DNA from: SCUB01 sp041918675
Lineage (GTDB): Bacteria > Pseudomonadota > Alphaproteobacteria > Rhizobiales > Xanthobacteraceae
Assembly: GCA_041918675.1 (NCBI GenBank)
Contig: JAYRVF010000005.1
Coordinates: forward strand, 62,001-126,000
DNA: 64,000 nucleotides
Direction: 5' to 3'
Below the pieces are notes generated by a model, which worked only from the letters and a program-made list of their open reading frames with translations, was not told the origin of the DNA and ran no database searches. The position numbers were made by a program, and so were the translations under genes. Below, piece after piece: positions 35,512 to 44,545 of the stretch. The stretch's first letter is position 1, and each line of letters opens with the position of its first letter.

Positions 35512-36306
35512 TTAGGCCGCTTCGATGTAGCGATGGCGCTCATAGAGGAACTCAAGGACGCGCTGGCGGCATTTGAGGTAGATCGGATTGGTCGCCAGCT
35601 CCAGACGCTTGCGCGGACGCGGCAGCGGCACATCGAGCACCTCGCCGATTTGCGCGCTCGGCCCGTTCGTCATCATCACGATGCGATCGGACAGCAGCAC
35701 CGCCTCGTCGACGTCGTGGGTGATCATGATCACCGTGTTGCCGAGCTTCTGGTGGATCGCCATCACCGAGTCCTGGAGATGGGCGCGGGTCAACGCGTCG
35801 AGCGCGCCGAACGGCTCGTCGAGCAGCAGCACCTTCGGCTCCATCGCCAGCGCCCGGGCGATGCCGACGCGCTGCTTCATGCCGCCGGAGATTTCGGAGG
35901 GACGCTTGTCCTTGGCGTGCGCCATCTGCACCAGGTCGAGATTGTGCATGATCCAGTCGTGGCGCTCGGCCCGCGACTTGGTGGCGCCGAACACCTTGTC
36001 GACGGCGAGACGGACATTGTCGTAGGTCGACAGCCACGGCAGCAGCGAGTGGTTCTGGAACACCACCGCGCGATCGGGCCCCGGCGAGTTGACCTCGCGA
36101 TCCTCCAGCAGCACCGCCCCGCGCGTCACCGTGATCAATCCGGCGACGATGTTGAGCAGGGTCGACTTGCCGCAACCGGAATGGCCGATGATCGAGATGT
36201 ACTCGCCCTTCTCGACGACGAGCGTCACGTCGCGGAGAACTTCCGTCTCGGTGGCGCCGCGGCTGAAGACCTTGTCGATGTGATCGAGCTTGAGATAGGC
36301 CGGCAT
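35512..36306 (-). CDS. nrtD: Nitrate ABC transporter ATP-binding protein
   Basis: A 264-residue ABC ATPase of the nitrate/sulfonate/taurine class. Walker A GHSGCGKSTLLN, Q-loop VVFQNHSLLPWLSTYDNV, signature EISGGMKQRVGIARAL and Walker B VLLLDEPFGALDALT are intact, and the switch His is in MITHDVDEAV. ATG 36306 begins directly at the fold. It couples ATP hydrolysis to nitrate import through NrtB. It is 10 bases from nrtB and 14 from the next reductase, one operon. Confidence 0.94.
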   Translation of the reverse strand: MPAYLKLDHIDKVFSRGATETEVLRDVTLVVEKGEYISIIGHSGCGKSTLLNIVAGLITVTRGAVLLEDREVNSPGPDRAVVFQNHSLLPWLSTYDNVRLAVDKVFGATKSRAERHDWIMHNLDLVQMAHAKDKRPSEISGGMKQRVGIARALAMEPKVLLLDEPFGALDALTRAHLQDSVMAIHQKLGNTVIMITHDVDEAVLLSDRIVMMTNGPSAQIGEVLDVPLPRPRKRLELATNPIYLKCRQRVLEFLYERHRYIEAA

Positions 36307-36316
36307 GCGCGTCTCC

Positions 36317-37237
36317 TCAGCTTGCCTGCGCGCCACGAGTGGCGAAGTTGGCGACCATGGCGACGATCCGGTCGAGCACGAAACCGACGAGCCCGATGTA
36401 GACCAGCGCCACGAAGATGTCCGGCAGGCGCGAGGAGTTCCACGCGTCCCAGATGAAGAAGCCGATGCCGACGCCGCCGGTCAGCATTTCCGCGGCGACG
36501 ATGGCCAGCCACGACAGGCCGATGCCGATGCGCAGGCCGGTGAAGATGTAGGGCGCGGCCGACGGGATCATGATCTTCCAGAAGAACTCCAGCGGATTGA
36601 GCCGCACCACCGCGGCGACGTTGCGGTAGTCCTGCGGAATGTTGCGGATGCCGACCGCGGTGTTGATGATGACCGGCCAGATCGCGGTGATGAAGATCAC
36701 GAAGATCGCGCTCGGATTGGCGTCGCGGAACGCGGCCAGCGAGATCGGCAGCCACGCCAGCGGCGGCACCGTGCGCAGAACCTGGAAGATCGGATCGAGC
36801 CCGCGAAGCGCCCAGATCGATTGTCCGACCAGCGCGCCGAGCAGGACGCCGACGACGGCGGCGAGGCCGAAGCCGACGGCCACCCGTTGCAGCGAGGTGA
36901 GAACGCGGAGGCCGAGGCCGATATCCTGCGGTCCGGCGACGAAGAACGGATCGATGATGAGATCGCGCGCGTCGGTCCAGATGCGCGCGGGCGACGGCAG
37001 CGACGACGTCGGCCGCATACACAAGATCTGCCAGACGCCGAGCATGACGAGAACCACGACCAGAGGCGGCAGGATGGACGCGGCCATCGCGCGCAGGCGC
37101 GGCCCGATCCGGCTCGTCCACGACACCTTCGGCGTCGACGGCAGTTCAATCACGGCCGAGGCCGCGCCCGCCGCGACCGGCCTCGCGCCGGTCGACGGCT
37201 CGGATGCGACGGAGACTTTCGGAAGTGGCTGCGACAT
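36317..37237 (-). CDS. nrtB: Nitrate ABC transporter permease
   Basis: A 306-residue permease with about six transmembrane helices starting near residue 52. The EAA-type loop IRNIPQDYRNVAAVVRLNPL and the segment LRTVPPLAWLPISLAAF are characteristic of NrtB. A 45-residue Ala/Pro-rich cytoplasmic tail precedes the first helix. It forms the channel receiving nitrate from NrtA. The gene lies 64 bases after nrtA. Confidence 0.94.
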   Translation of the reverse strand: MSQPLPKVSVASEPSTGARPVAAGAASAVIELPSTPKVSWTSRIGPRLRAMAASILPPLVVVLVMLGVWQILCMRPTSSLPSPARIWTDARDLIIDPFFVAGPQDIGLGLRVLTSLQRVAVGFGLAAVVGVLLGALVGQSIWALRGLDPIFQVLRTVPPLAWLPISLAAFRDANPSAIFVIFITAIWPVIINTAVGIRNIPQDYRNVAAVVRLNPLEFFWKIMIPSAAPYIFTGLRIGIGLSWLAIVAAEMLTGGVGIGFFIWDAWNSSRLPDIFVALVYIGLVGFVLDRIVAMVANFATRGAQAS

Positions 37238-37301
37238 ATCGTTGACGTCCTCTTCGGATGGGAGACAGACTCTTGACGCGATGGACGAACTCGGTTTCGC
37301 C

Positions 37302-38621
37302 TCACACCTCGGCGCGCTTGATCGCCAGGCTCTTGAGGTAGGCCTTCGGGTCGGCCGGATCGAACGTCTTGCCGTCGAAGAATTTCTCGATCCCGCGCGA
37401 ATCGCCGGAGGCCGCGTTGGCGACGCCGAGCGTCTTGGCCGCCTCGCGCCAGAGATCGGAGCGGTTGGTCTTGTCCACCAGCGCCTTGATGTCGAGCGAG
37501 GGGTCGAACTTGCCCCAGCGGATGTTCTCGGTGACGAACCATGCGTCGAGGCTCTTCCACGGATAGGAGACCGCTCCGCCCTCGCCCCAGAACTTCATCA
37601 GCAGGTTGGTGCCCTTGGCCGACTTGCCACGGCCGTAATTGATGTCGCCCTTGATGCGGCCGATGATGTCGGGCACGGGCACGTTGAACCACTGACGCTT
37701 GCCGATGATGGTGGCCATCTCTTCCTTGTTTTCCATCTTCTCGCACCACATCTGCGCTTCCATGGTCGCCATCATGATCGCGAGCGCGGCCTTGGGATTG
37801 GCGTCGACCCAGTCGGCGCGCATGCCCAGCACTTTTTCCGGATGCTTGAACCACAGCTCGCCGGTGGTGGCGGCGGTGAAACCGATGTCCTGGTTGACGA
37901 GCTGCTCGTTCCATGGCTCGCCGACGCAGAAGGCGTCCATGTTGCCGACCTTCATGTTGGCGACCATTTGCGGCGGCGGCACCACGATGGTGGAAACATC
38001 CTTGTCGGGATCGATGCCGCCGGCGGCGAGCCAGTAGCGGATCCACACGTCGTGGGTACCGCCGGGGAAGGTCATCGCGACCTTCACTTCCTTGCCCGAC
38101 GCCTTCTTCTTGGCGAAGGCTTCCTTCAGCGCGGAACAGTCGACGCCGACGGGAAGGTCCTTGTATTCGTTGGAGACCGAAAGACCCTGGCAGTCTTCGT
38201 TCAGGCGCAGCAGCGTGTACATCGGCAGCGGCTGATTGTTCTGCATCACCTTGCCGGTGGTGTAGAGATGCACCTTGGGGCTGAGCAGGTGCGCGCCGTC
38301 GATGCCGTTGGCCTTGGTGCCGAGCGCCATGTTGTCGCGGGTCGCGCCCCAGGAGGCCTGCTTGAGAATCTCCATTTCGGGCAGGCCGTATTTGTCGAAA
38401 ATTCCCTTTTCCTTCGCGATGATGAGCGGCGAGGCGTCGGTGAGCGCGATGTAGCCGAGCTTGGTGCCCTTCACTTCGGGGCCAGCGCCCTGCGCGAAAG
38501 CGCCCGCGGGGAAATGCATCCGCACCGCGCCCAGAAGCGCCAGCGTCCCGGCGCCTCGCTTGAGAAGCGCGCGGCGGCTGATGGACGCGGTTTCACGGGG
38601 GGCTTTTGCTTTCTTGCTCAT
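37302..38621 (-). CDS. nrtA: Nitrate-binding periplasmic protein, Tat-exported
   Basis: A 439-residue substrate-binding protein. The N-terminus has a twin-arginine signal (SISRRALLKRGAGTLALLGA) followed by an AFA-QG cleavage region, implying export of a folded protein. The mature part matches NrtA/NasF: KLGYIALTDASPLIIAKEKG, FPGGTHDVWIRYWLAAGGID, CVGEPWNEQLVNQDIGFTA and PWKSLDAWFVTENIRWG. It captures nitrate for NrtB-NrtD. It is the first gene of the operon; about 280-380 bases upstream lies a cluster of dyads. Confidence 0.95.
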   Translation of the reverse strand: MSKKAKAPRETASISRRALLKRGAGTLALLGAVRMHFPAGAFAQGAGPEVKGTKLGYIALTDASPLIIAKEKGIFDKYGLPEMEILKQASWGATRDNMALGTKANGIDGAHLLSPKVHLYTTGKVMQNNQPLPMYTLLRLNEDCQGLSVSNEYKDLPVGVDCSALKEAFAKKKASGKEVKVAMTFPGGTHDVWIRYWLAAGGIDPDKDVSTIVVPPPQMVANMKVGNMDAFCVGEPWNEQLVNQDIGFTAATTGELWFKHPEKVLGMRADWVDANPKAALAIMMATMEAQMWCEKMENKEEMATIIGKRQWFNVPVPDIIGRIKGDINYGRGKSAKGTNLLMKFWGEGGAVSYPWKSLDAWFVTENIRWGKFDPSLDIKALVDKTNRSDLWREAAKTLGVANAASGDSRGIEKFFDGKTFDPADPKAYLKSLAIKRAEV

Positions 38622-39273
38622 GTCGGTTCCTGATCGCCTCGAATGTTCCGGGCCCCGGCGGCCTCTGTGGTTTGTTTGATCGCGCGGTCGAGGACGACGC
38701 CGGTTGGACGGCTCGCGCTTTGCCCGCTCGGGCTGCCCGATTGGTCCCACCTGTCGGCCTCGATCGTTGATCGAAGCACCATGGCGGATGCCCGCCTCGG
38801 CAAACCCACCAATTCAAGAGCCATGCCACCGGCGCGGAGCCGAAATTTCGATTTATTTTCAATCGAGAAAGCGCGCAGCCGTGATCGCCCGCGAAGGCCA
38901 TGCACCCAATTTGGGGGCGGCATTGCTACTTTTTTGTGCAGTGCAAAAGATTTAATCTGTACGCGGTTGCAGCTCTGCTTTCACACCATTTTTGGTGAGT
39001 GCCATCGTCTTTTCAGCAAGACCAGAACGCCGCAATCCCGGCGAGTTCGGCGGCACCAAATGCGGGTATCCGCGCCGCGCAGTTCTCGAGCATGGACCCC
39101 ACAAGATATGCGGTCCCGGCCGCCAAACCCAATCGCCGTGAGTTTTATACGAAGAATTACAATAGCTTATCAAAAATCAAGGAAACGGGCAAAAAAGAGA
39201 TGCATATATTCGCAAATTCGCATATGGTAATATAGGAATCTAGGGACCCAAACGGAGCAAAGGGAGACGAACC
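38622..39273. other. Divergent intergenic region, nrtA / Met-rich protein
   Basis: About 650 bases with no supported gene. GC content falls sharply from about 38840 rightward. The part at 38905-38997 has three short dyads (listed separately). The right end (about 39150-39240) is AT-rich, with a TAATAT at about 39228 that could serve as -10 for the Met-rich gene. Near nrtA, GCCC-GAGC-GGGC (read leftward, about 38735) may fold as a small hairpin in the leader. Confidence 0.45.
38905..38997. promoter_or_regulatory. Cluster of three dyads upstream of the nitrate operon
   Basis: CCCAA-T-TTGGG at 38905-38915, TTTTG-N7-CAAAA at 38932-38948 and CACCA-TTTT-TGGTG at 38984-38997. The last resembles the NtrC core (CACCA-N3-TGGTG) but with a 4-base spacer. 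Such a group is expected where nitrogen or nitrate control acts, but no -24/-12 sigma54 element was found. Confidence 0.4.
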
Positions 39274-39954
39274 ATGGGGGCGTTGGGCAAGGGCATGATG
39301 GCGGCGCTGGCGATCACGGCGCTTTTCACTGCGGGAACCGCGTTCGGCGAACAGCAGCCGGCCGGCGAGCACAAGTTTGAGAAGGCGGCGGCCTATTACG
39401 CCCAGTGCAGCGGCGCATCCAGCGCCGATTTCGACGCGATCCGCGAGCGTGTCAAGGCGTTCACCGACGTCGAGATCATGGCGCAGACGATGGCCGATCC
39501 GGAGCGCTTCATGCAGCTCGCCGAAACCGTCAACGATCCGCGCACCATGCACGTCATGATGAACTGCGCGACCGAGCCGGTGATGTGGGACACCTGGATG
39601 AAGGGCGCGGCCGACTATCCGAAGATGATGCGCGCCGCCACCACCATGATGAACCCGGCCACGATGATGGCCTGGATGATGGCGCCGATGAATCCGAAGG
39701 TCTGGTCGGCGGCGATGGGCCACATGAACGCCGAGAAGTATGTGCGCTGGTCGCAGGCTCCGGCCAACCCGGAATTCTACAAGCCGATGACCTCGATGAC
39801 CGACGAGAACTGGTACAAGCCGCGTCTGGCCTGGATGAGCAACTCCGCGAGCTTCGAGCCGATCTTCAAGATGTTCACGGGCTTCGCCTCCGCGGCGACG
39901 CCGGCCCCGGCGTCCGCTCCGGCCACGCCCGCTCCGGCCGCGCCCGCGAAGTAA
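39274..39954 (+). CDS. Methionine-rich exported protein of unknown function
   Basis: A 226-residue protein with a Sec signal peptide (about residues 1-25, cleavage near AFG-EQ). About 26 residues are Met (over 11 percent), clustered at 120-150 in MMRAATTMMNPATMMAWM and the following MMAPMNPKVW. Only two Cys occur in the mature part. The C-terminus is an Ala/Pro linker (ATPAPASAPATPAPAAPAK). AAGGGAG precedes ATG 39274. I do not recognise the family. Clustered Met in an exported protein suggests Cu(I) binding or oxidant scavenging, or an amphipathic surface; this is inference. Followed by three tandem terminators. Confidence 0.85.
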   Translation: MGALGKGMMAALAITALFTAGTAFGEQQPAGEHKFEKAAAYYAQCSGASSADFDAIRERVKAFTDVEIMAQTMADPERFMQLAETVNDPRTMHVMMNCATEPVMWDTWMKGAADYPKMMRAATTMMNPATMMAWMMAPMNPKVWSAAMGHMNAEKYVRWSQAPANPEFYKPMTSMTDENWYKPRLAWMSNSASFEPIFKMFTGFASAATPAPASAPATPAPAAPAK

Positions 39955-39985
39955 GACGATCCTCGATCACGCTGTGTGATCCCAA

Positions 39986-40086
39986 GGGCCGCCCGCAAGG
40001 CGGCCCTTTCGTTTAACCATCCCTTGGGCCGCCCGCAAGGCGGCCCTTTCGTTTGACCATCCCTTGGGCCGCCCGCAAGGCGGCCC
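39986..40086 (+). terminator. Three identical tandem terminator hairpins (40-bp period)
   Basis: GGGCCGCC-CGCAA-GGCGGCCC, each followed by TTTCGTT, starts at 39986, 40026 and 40066. The 40-base unit including CATCCCTT is nearly perfectly repeated. The first lies 32 bases after the Met-rich gene. Each is a rho-independent terminator-like hairpin with an 8-bp stem; the short T-run is weak, and three copies may compensate. The next gene is convergent (40145-41869, minus), so they can serve both. Confidence 0.8.
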
Positions 40087-40144
40087 TTTCGTTCGACCGA
40101 AGGGTGGCGTTCGGCGAGAGGATCCCCTCTCGCCGGCAAATGCC

Positions 40145-41869
40145 CTACTGCCGCTCTCCCTTTTGCCTCAACCGATTGACGGTTACCTGCGCGTCCGCGC
40201 TCGAAACGCCGAGGCGCTGCAGCGCGAAGTCGGACATGCTCAAGGCCACTTCCCTCTCGCCCATGACGACGAGGCCGACGCCAGCTTCCTCCTCAAGATA
40301 GAGCGCCTCCTGGTTCGAGTGGGTGCGCACCACCGTCTCGATCGCGGGGTTCATCTTGCGGGCGAGCGCGATGACGTGGCGGGCGTGAAACGCATCCGGC
40401 AGCGCGACGACCAGGAGGTGAGCCGCCCCCGGCGAGGCGGCGCGCAGCACTTCCTCGCGCGTCGCGTCGCCGTAGATGACGGTCGAGCCCGACGCCCTGA
40501 GTTTTTCCGCCCGCATCCGGTCGCTCTCGATGACGACGAAGGGAAGTCCATGGCTCGTCAGCGCCCCGGCGACCAGCGAGCCGACGCGGCCGTGTCCGAC
40601 GAGGATGGCGTGACCGGCCAGACGGATCGGCTCCAACGCGTGATCGCTTTCCGCGCCCTCCCGCCAGCGCCGAAGCAGCGGCATGCCGGCGACGCGCGGC
40701 GCCAGGTCGCTGGCGAGGCGAAACATCAGCGCGTTGATGATGATCGACATGAGCGCGGCGGCAAGCACCAGGTCGCGTCCGGCCGCGTCGATCAGCTTCT
40801 GGTCGACCGCGAGTTCGGTAAGGATGAACGAGAACTCGCCGATCTGCGCGAAGGCCGCGCCCACGAGCGCGGCCGTCTCGGTCGGGCAGCGCAGCGCCAG
40901 CAGGATGACCAGCGTCGCGAACCCCGCCCCGATGACGATGGCAACCAGCATCGCCGCGATCTCCAGCGGCATGCGCAAGACGCTCATGGGATCGAACAGC
41001 ATGCCGATCGACACGAAGAACAGCACCGTGAAGACCTGTTGGACCGGCAAGGTCTCGGCGGCGGATTGATGGCTGAGATCGCTCTCGCCGAGCACCACGC
41101 CGGCGACGAACGCGCCGAGCGCCATCGACACGCCGAACAACAGCGTCGACGCCGAGGCGATGCCGAGCGCGATGACGATGACCGCGAGCGTGAACAGCTC
41201 GCGCGATCCCAGCCGCGCCACTTGGCCGAGCAGCCAGGGAATGAAGCGCCGGCCAACCAGGCTCATCGCGACGATGAAGCCCGTCACCTGCAGAACCACC
41301 TGCCCGACGCCGGCGAACCATTCGGCCGGCTGGCCCGCCTCCGTCTGGAACACCAGCGGCACAAGCACCAGCGCCAGGACCACCACGATGTCTTGCACCA
41401 CCAGCCAGCCGAGCGCGATGCGGCCGGCGGGCGTATCCAGCCGGCCCCGCTCGGCCAACGCGCGGGTCGCCACCGCCGTGCTCGCGATCGCCAGACAGAG
41501 ACCGATGATCAGCGCACCCGGCGCCGGCTGACCGACAAGGTAGCGCGCGACGAGAAATCCGATCGCCGTCGTCAGCGCGATCTGCATGAGCGCGCCGGGA
41601 ATTGCGATCCGGCGCGCGCGCCACAGATCGTTGGGCGAGAAATGCAGACCGACGCCGAACAGGAGGAGCGCGACGCCGATATCGGCGAGTTCATTGGCGA
41701 TTTTCTGGTCGGCGACGAAGCCCGGCGTGAACGGCCCGACCATGACGCCGGCGAGCAGATAGCCCACCAGCGGCGGCAGCCGCGCCATGCGCGCCGCCAT
41801 GCCGCCCGCGAACGCGAAGGCAAGGCTGACGACAAGGGTGGACAGAAGGCCCGAGCCGTGTATTTCCAT
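40145..41869 (-). CDS. CPA2 cation:proton antiporter with TrkA-N domain, KefB/YbaL-like
   Basis: A 574-residue monovalent cation:proton antiporter. About 12 hydrophobic segments fill residues 8-390, including LPPLVGYLLAGVMVGPFTPG and GLCLAIASTAVATRALAERG with GWLVVQDIVVVLALVLVPLV, which contains the ion-binding Gln-Asp. The C-terminus has a TrkA-N Rossmann domain (HAILVGHGRVGSLVAGAL). It likely exchanges K+ for H+ at the inner membrane. Length fits YbaL-type proteins; glutathione gating as in KefB/C is not evident. Confidence 0.92.
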   Translation of the reverse strand: MEIHGSGLLSTLVVSLAFAFAGGMAARMARLPPLVGYLLAGVMVGPFTPGFVADQKIANELADIGVALLLFGVGLHFSPNDLWRARRIAIPGALMQIALTTAIGFLVARYLVGQPAPGALIIGLCLAIASTAVATRALAERGRLDTPAGRIALGWLVVQDIVVVLALVLVPLVFQTEAGQPAEWFAGVGQVVLQVTGFIVAMSLVGRRFIPWLLGQVARLGSRELFTLAVIVIALGIASASTLLFGVSMALGAFVAGVVLGESDLSHQSAAETLPVQQVFTVLFFVSIGMLFDPMSVLRMPLEIAAMLVAIVIGAGFATLVILLALRCPTETAALVGAAFAQIGEFSFILTELAVDQKLIDAAGRDLVLAAALMSIIINALMFRLASDLAPRVAGMPLLRRWREGAESDHALEPIRLAGHAILVGHGRVGSLVAGALTSHGLPFVVIESDRMRAEKLRASGSTVIYGDATREEVLRAASPGAAHLLVVALPDAFHARHVIALARKMNPAIETVVRTHSNQEALYLEEEAGVGLVVMGEREVALSMSDFALQRLGVSSADAQVTVNRLRQKGERQ

Positions 41870-41889
41870 GGTGCTAGACTTCCCGGCTC

Positions 41890-42450
41890 ATGACGGACAG
41901 CATGCTCATGTCACGCATTCCAATCCGGTTATGGCGCGCCGCCTTGCTCGCCTGCGCGGTGGGAATCCTGCCCGCCGCCGCCGCGGCGCAGACGCCGCAG
42001 GACATCGCCAAACGCTTTCCATCCTCGCTGACGGATGTTCCAAAGGGAAGCCTTTCGGTCAATGGCTCGATCTATGTTCCCGCCTATTCGAGCGTCTCGC
42101 TCAGCCACGGCCGGGTGCGCGCCTATTTCTCGGTTACGCTGAGCATCCACAATGTCTCGGCGGACCGACCGTTGGTGCTCAATCGCGTCGCCTATTTCGA
42201 CACGGCGGGATTGCTGGTGCAGAACTTCATGACCACCCCGGTCGCGCTCAAGCCCTTCGCGACCGTGCACGTGTACATCCCGGCGACCGACCTTCGCGGC
42301 GGGACGGGCGCGAATTTCGTCGTCGACTGGGCGGCCGAGGGGCGCATCGCCGAGCCGATCGTCGAAGCACTGATGCTCGGCACGATGGGCAATGCTAGCT
42401 ATTCGTTCATCAGCCAGGGCCGCGCGATATCCAAGGTCGGCGCCGAATAG
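41890..42450 (+). CDS. Exported DUF3124-family protein
   Basis: A 186-residue protein with a Sec signal (about residues 10-33, AAAAAQ). The mature region reads GSIYVPAYSSVSLSHGRVRA, then TLSIHNVSADRPLVL, VAYFDTAGLLVQNF and GGTGANFVVDWAAEG, which I recognise as the DUF3124 family of unknown function. It is divergent from the antiporter, start-to-start about 20 bases. In-frame ATGs at 41902 and 41908 are alternative starts. No function is assigned. Confidence 0.8.
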   Translation: MTDSMLMSRIPIRLWRAALLACAVGILPAAAAAQTPQDIAKRFPSSLTDVPKGSLSVNGSIYVPAYSSVSLSHGRVRAYFSVTLSIHNVSADRPLVLNRVAYFDTAGLLVQNFMTTPVALKPFATVHVYIPATDLRGGTGANFVVDWAAEGRIAEPIVEALMLGTMGNASYSFISQGRAISKVGAE

Positions 42451-42522
42451 CGATCGGGCGGATCGCGCGGCGACCGGTTGGCGCGGGGATCTGGTGGGTT
42501 GCCGCGCGGTTCGCGCGCCCGA

Positions 42523-43677
42523 TCAGGCTTTCGCCCGCCGCAATACCACGAAGGCCAGCAACGCCGAGAGGATGCTGCCCAGCAACACCCCCAACCGGAT
42601 CTCGGGCTGCATTTCGGCCGGCAGCGCCAGCGCGCCGACGAACAGACTCATGGTGAAGCCGATGCCGCAAAGGCTCGCCACGCCGTAGACCTGCCACCAT
42701 GTCGAACCGGCGGGGCGCGGAAATCCGACATTCTCCAGGATCCACACCGTGCCCAGGACGCCGATCTGTTTGCCGACGAACAGCCCGAGCGCGATGCCCC
42801 AGGTCAGCGCGCTCAAGACCGATTCCATCGTCAGCGCGCGCACATCAACGCCCACATTGGCGAAGGCGAATAGCGGCAGCACCAGCCAGCGCACCCATGG
42901 CTGCAAGGCATGCTCGACCGCGTCGGCCGGCGCCGCCCTGCCCGCCTTTCCCTCGAGCGGCAGCAGCGCGCCGATCAGCACCCCGGCGACGGTCGCGTGC
43001 ACGCCGCTCTTGAGCACGGCGAGCCACATGAAAAGCCCGACCGCCACATAGACCGTCAACGATCGCAGGCCGAGTCGATTCTTGGCGAGCAGGATCACCA
43101 CCGCCATGCCGGCGAGGAAGAGATTCATCCACACCACGTCGGCGGTGTAGAAGATCGCGATCACCAGGATCGCCAGAAGATCGTCGGCGACCGCGAGCGC
43201 CAGCAGGAATATCCGCAGGCTCGTCGGCACGTGGTCCTTCAGCATCGTCAGAAGCGCGACGGCGAAGGCGATGTCGGTCGCCGTGGGAATGCTCCAGCCG
43301 CGCGAGATCGCCGGGTTGCCGCCGGCGACAAAGCCGTAGACGAGCGCGGGCAGGACGAAGCCGCCGACCGCCGCCGCCACCGGCACCATCGCCTGGCGCG
43401 CATTGCGCAACGCGCCGGTGCGCGCCTCGCGCTGGATCTCGATCCCGACGAGTACGAAGAACAGCACCATCAGGCCGTCGTTGATCCAATGATGGGCGGT
43501 CTTGGTCAGCGCCAGCGGCGCGATGCCGGCGGTGAGCGGAAATTCGAACAGGTCGTGATAGAGGCCGGCCCCGCCGAGATTGACGAACGCCAGCGCGCCG
43601 AACGCGGCCGCGAGCAACGCCAGCCCGCCGAGAATTTCAGCGTTGAACGGGGAAGATGTCGACGAATCCGCTTGCAT
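42523..43677 (-). CDS. nhaA: Na+/H+ antiporter NhaA
   Basis: A 384-residue NhaA, normal length with about 12 transmembrane segments. Hallmarks: HHWINDGLMVLFFVLVGIEI, ISRGWSIPTATDIAFAVALL with the two ion-binding Asp residues found as ATDIAF and VADDLLAILVIAIFYT. A late GVHATVAGVLIGALLPLEG segment is also typical. It extrudes Na+ using the proton gradient and helps in salt and alkaline pH tolerance. The gene converges with the DUF3124 gene. Confidence 0.95.
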   Translation of the reverse strand: MQADSSTSSPFNAEILGGLALLAAAFGALAFVNLGGAGLYHDLFEFPLTAGIAPLALTKTAHHWINDGLMVLFFVLVGIEIQREARTGALRNARQAMVPVAAAVGGFVLPALVYGFVAGGNPAISRGWSIPTATDIAFAVALLTMLKDHVPTSLRIFLLALAVADDLLAILVIAIFYTADVVWMNLFLAGMAVVILLAKNRLGLRSLTVYVAVGLFMWLAVLKSGVHATVAGVLIGALLPLEGKAGRAAPADAVEHALQPWVRWLVLPLFAFANVGVDVRALTMESVLSALTWGIALGLFVGKQIGVLGTVWILENVGFPRPAGSTWWQVYGVASLCGIGFTMSLFVGALALPAEMQPEIRLGVLLGSILSALLAFVVLRRAKA

Positions 43678-43728
43678 GCGGCCACATTGGAGAAATTGGC
43701 GGCGGCCCGCAAGCGCCCGCGCCGCGCC

Positions 43729-44475
43729 TCAACTCTGCGATTTGTAATTCGGCGGCGGAATCGCCTGATGCGCCGCGCGCAACGCCCCGGACCAGCGCTC
43801 CCGCAAGTCCTGGAAATACGGATCGCCCGCCTCGATACGAAAGACCAGGTCGGCGGCGCAGGCGTCGTTGCGCACGACGAGAATATCGATCGGCATGCCG
43901 ACGCCGAGATTGGACCGCATCGTCGAATCCATCGAGATCAGGCCGATCTTCAGCGCGTCGTTGATGTCGACATTGTGGTTGATGGCGCGGTCGAGCACGG
44001 GCTTGCCATATTTGTGCTCCCCGATCTGAAGATAGGGCGTGTCCACCGTGCACTCGATGAAATTGCCCGCCGGATAGATCATGAACAGGCGCATCCGCGA
44101 GCCCTTGATCTGCCCGCCGAACAGGAAGGCGACGTCGAAGGTCACGTCGGCGGCCTGCAACGCCCGCGCCTCGGTCTTGTGCACCTCGCGGATCACCCGG
44201 CCGATTCGCTGCGCCGCCTTGAACATCGACGGCGCGTTGAGCAGCGTCTCGACCTCCCCGGTCTCGGGATCCTCGTAGCCCTCGGTCAGGATCGACACCA
44301 CCGACTGGCTGATGGCGAGATTGCCGGAGCTGGCCAGACCCAAGATGCGCTCGCCGGGTTGAACGAACGTCTTGAGCTTGCGAAAGGTGGAAATGTTGTC
44401 GAGGCCGGCGTTGGTGCGCGTGTCCGCGATCATCACCAGCCCGTCGCGCACCAGGATTCCGCAGCAATAGGTCAT
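43729..44475 (-). CDS. Proteasome-like peptidase Anbu
   Basis: A 248-residue Ntn-hydrolase of the Anbu/proteasome-beta family. The start MTYCCGILVRDGLVMIADTR gives Thr1 after Met removal, with Asp17 in ADTRTNAG and Lys residues at 32 and 34 in place of the proteasome Lys33. ATG 44475 was chosen because Thr1 must be N-terminal; the open frame upstream has no homology. It is the last gene of a conserved four-gene unit with ATP-grasp, alpha-E and transglutaminase-like proteins. Known Anbu proteins form open helical assemblies; their substrate is not established. Confidence 0.93.
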   Translation of the reverse strand: MTYCCGILVRDGLVMIADTRTNAGLDNISTFRKLKTFVQPGERILGLASSGNLAISQSVVSILTEGYEDPETGEVETLLNAPSMFKAAQRIGRVIREVHKTEARALQAADVTFDVAFLFGGQIKGSRMRLFMIYPAGNFIECTVDTPYLQIGEHKYGKPVLDRAINHNVDINDALKIGLISMDSTMRSNLGVGMPIDILVVRNDACAADLVFRIEAGDPYFQDLRERWSGALRAAHQAIPPPNYKSQS

Positions 44476-44545
44476 GTCCCGGCCCCGAGGAAATCTCGCC
44501 TCTTCGTACGCCGACAGCGGCCGGCGGGCAAGAGCGCGACGCCCT

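Noticed and set aside
38622..38960. Sigma54 promoter or NasT-type RNA leader for nrtA
   Set aside because: No GGCAC-N5-TTGC element was found leftward, and only one small GC hairpin rather than the paired-hairpin plus terminator layout.
39986..40086. Possible CRISPR array (three repeats, 40-base period)
   Set aside because: Spacers are identical too, so it is tandem duplication of a hairpin; no cas genes nearby.
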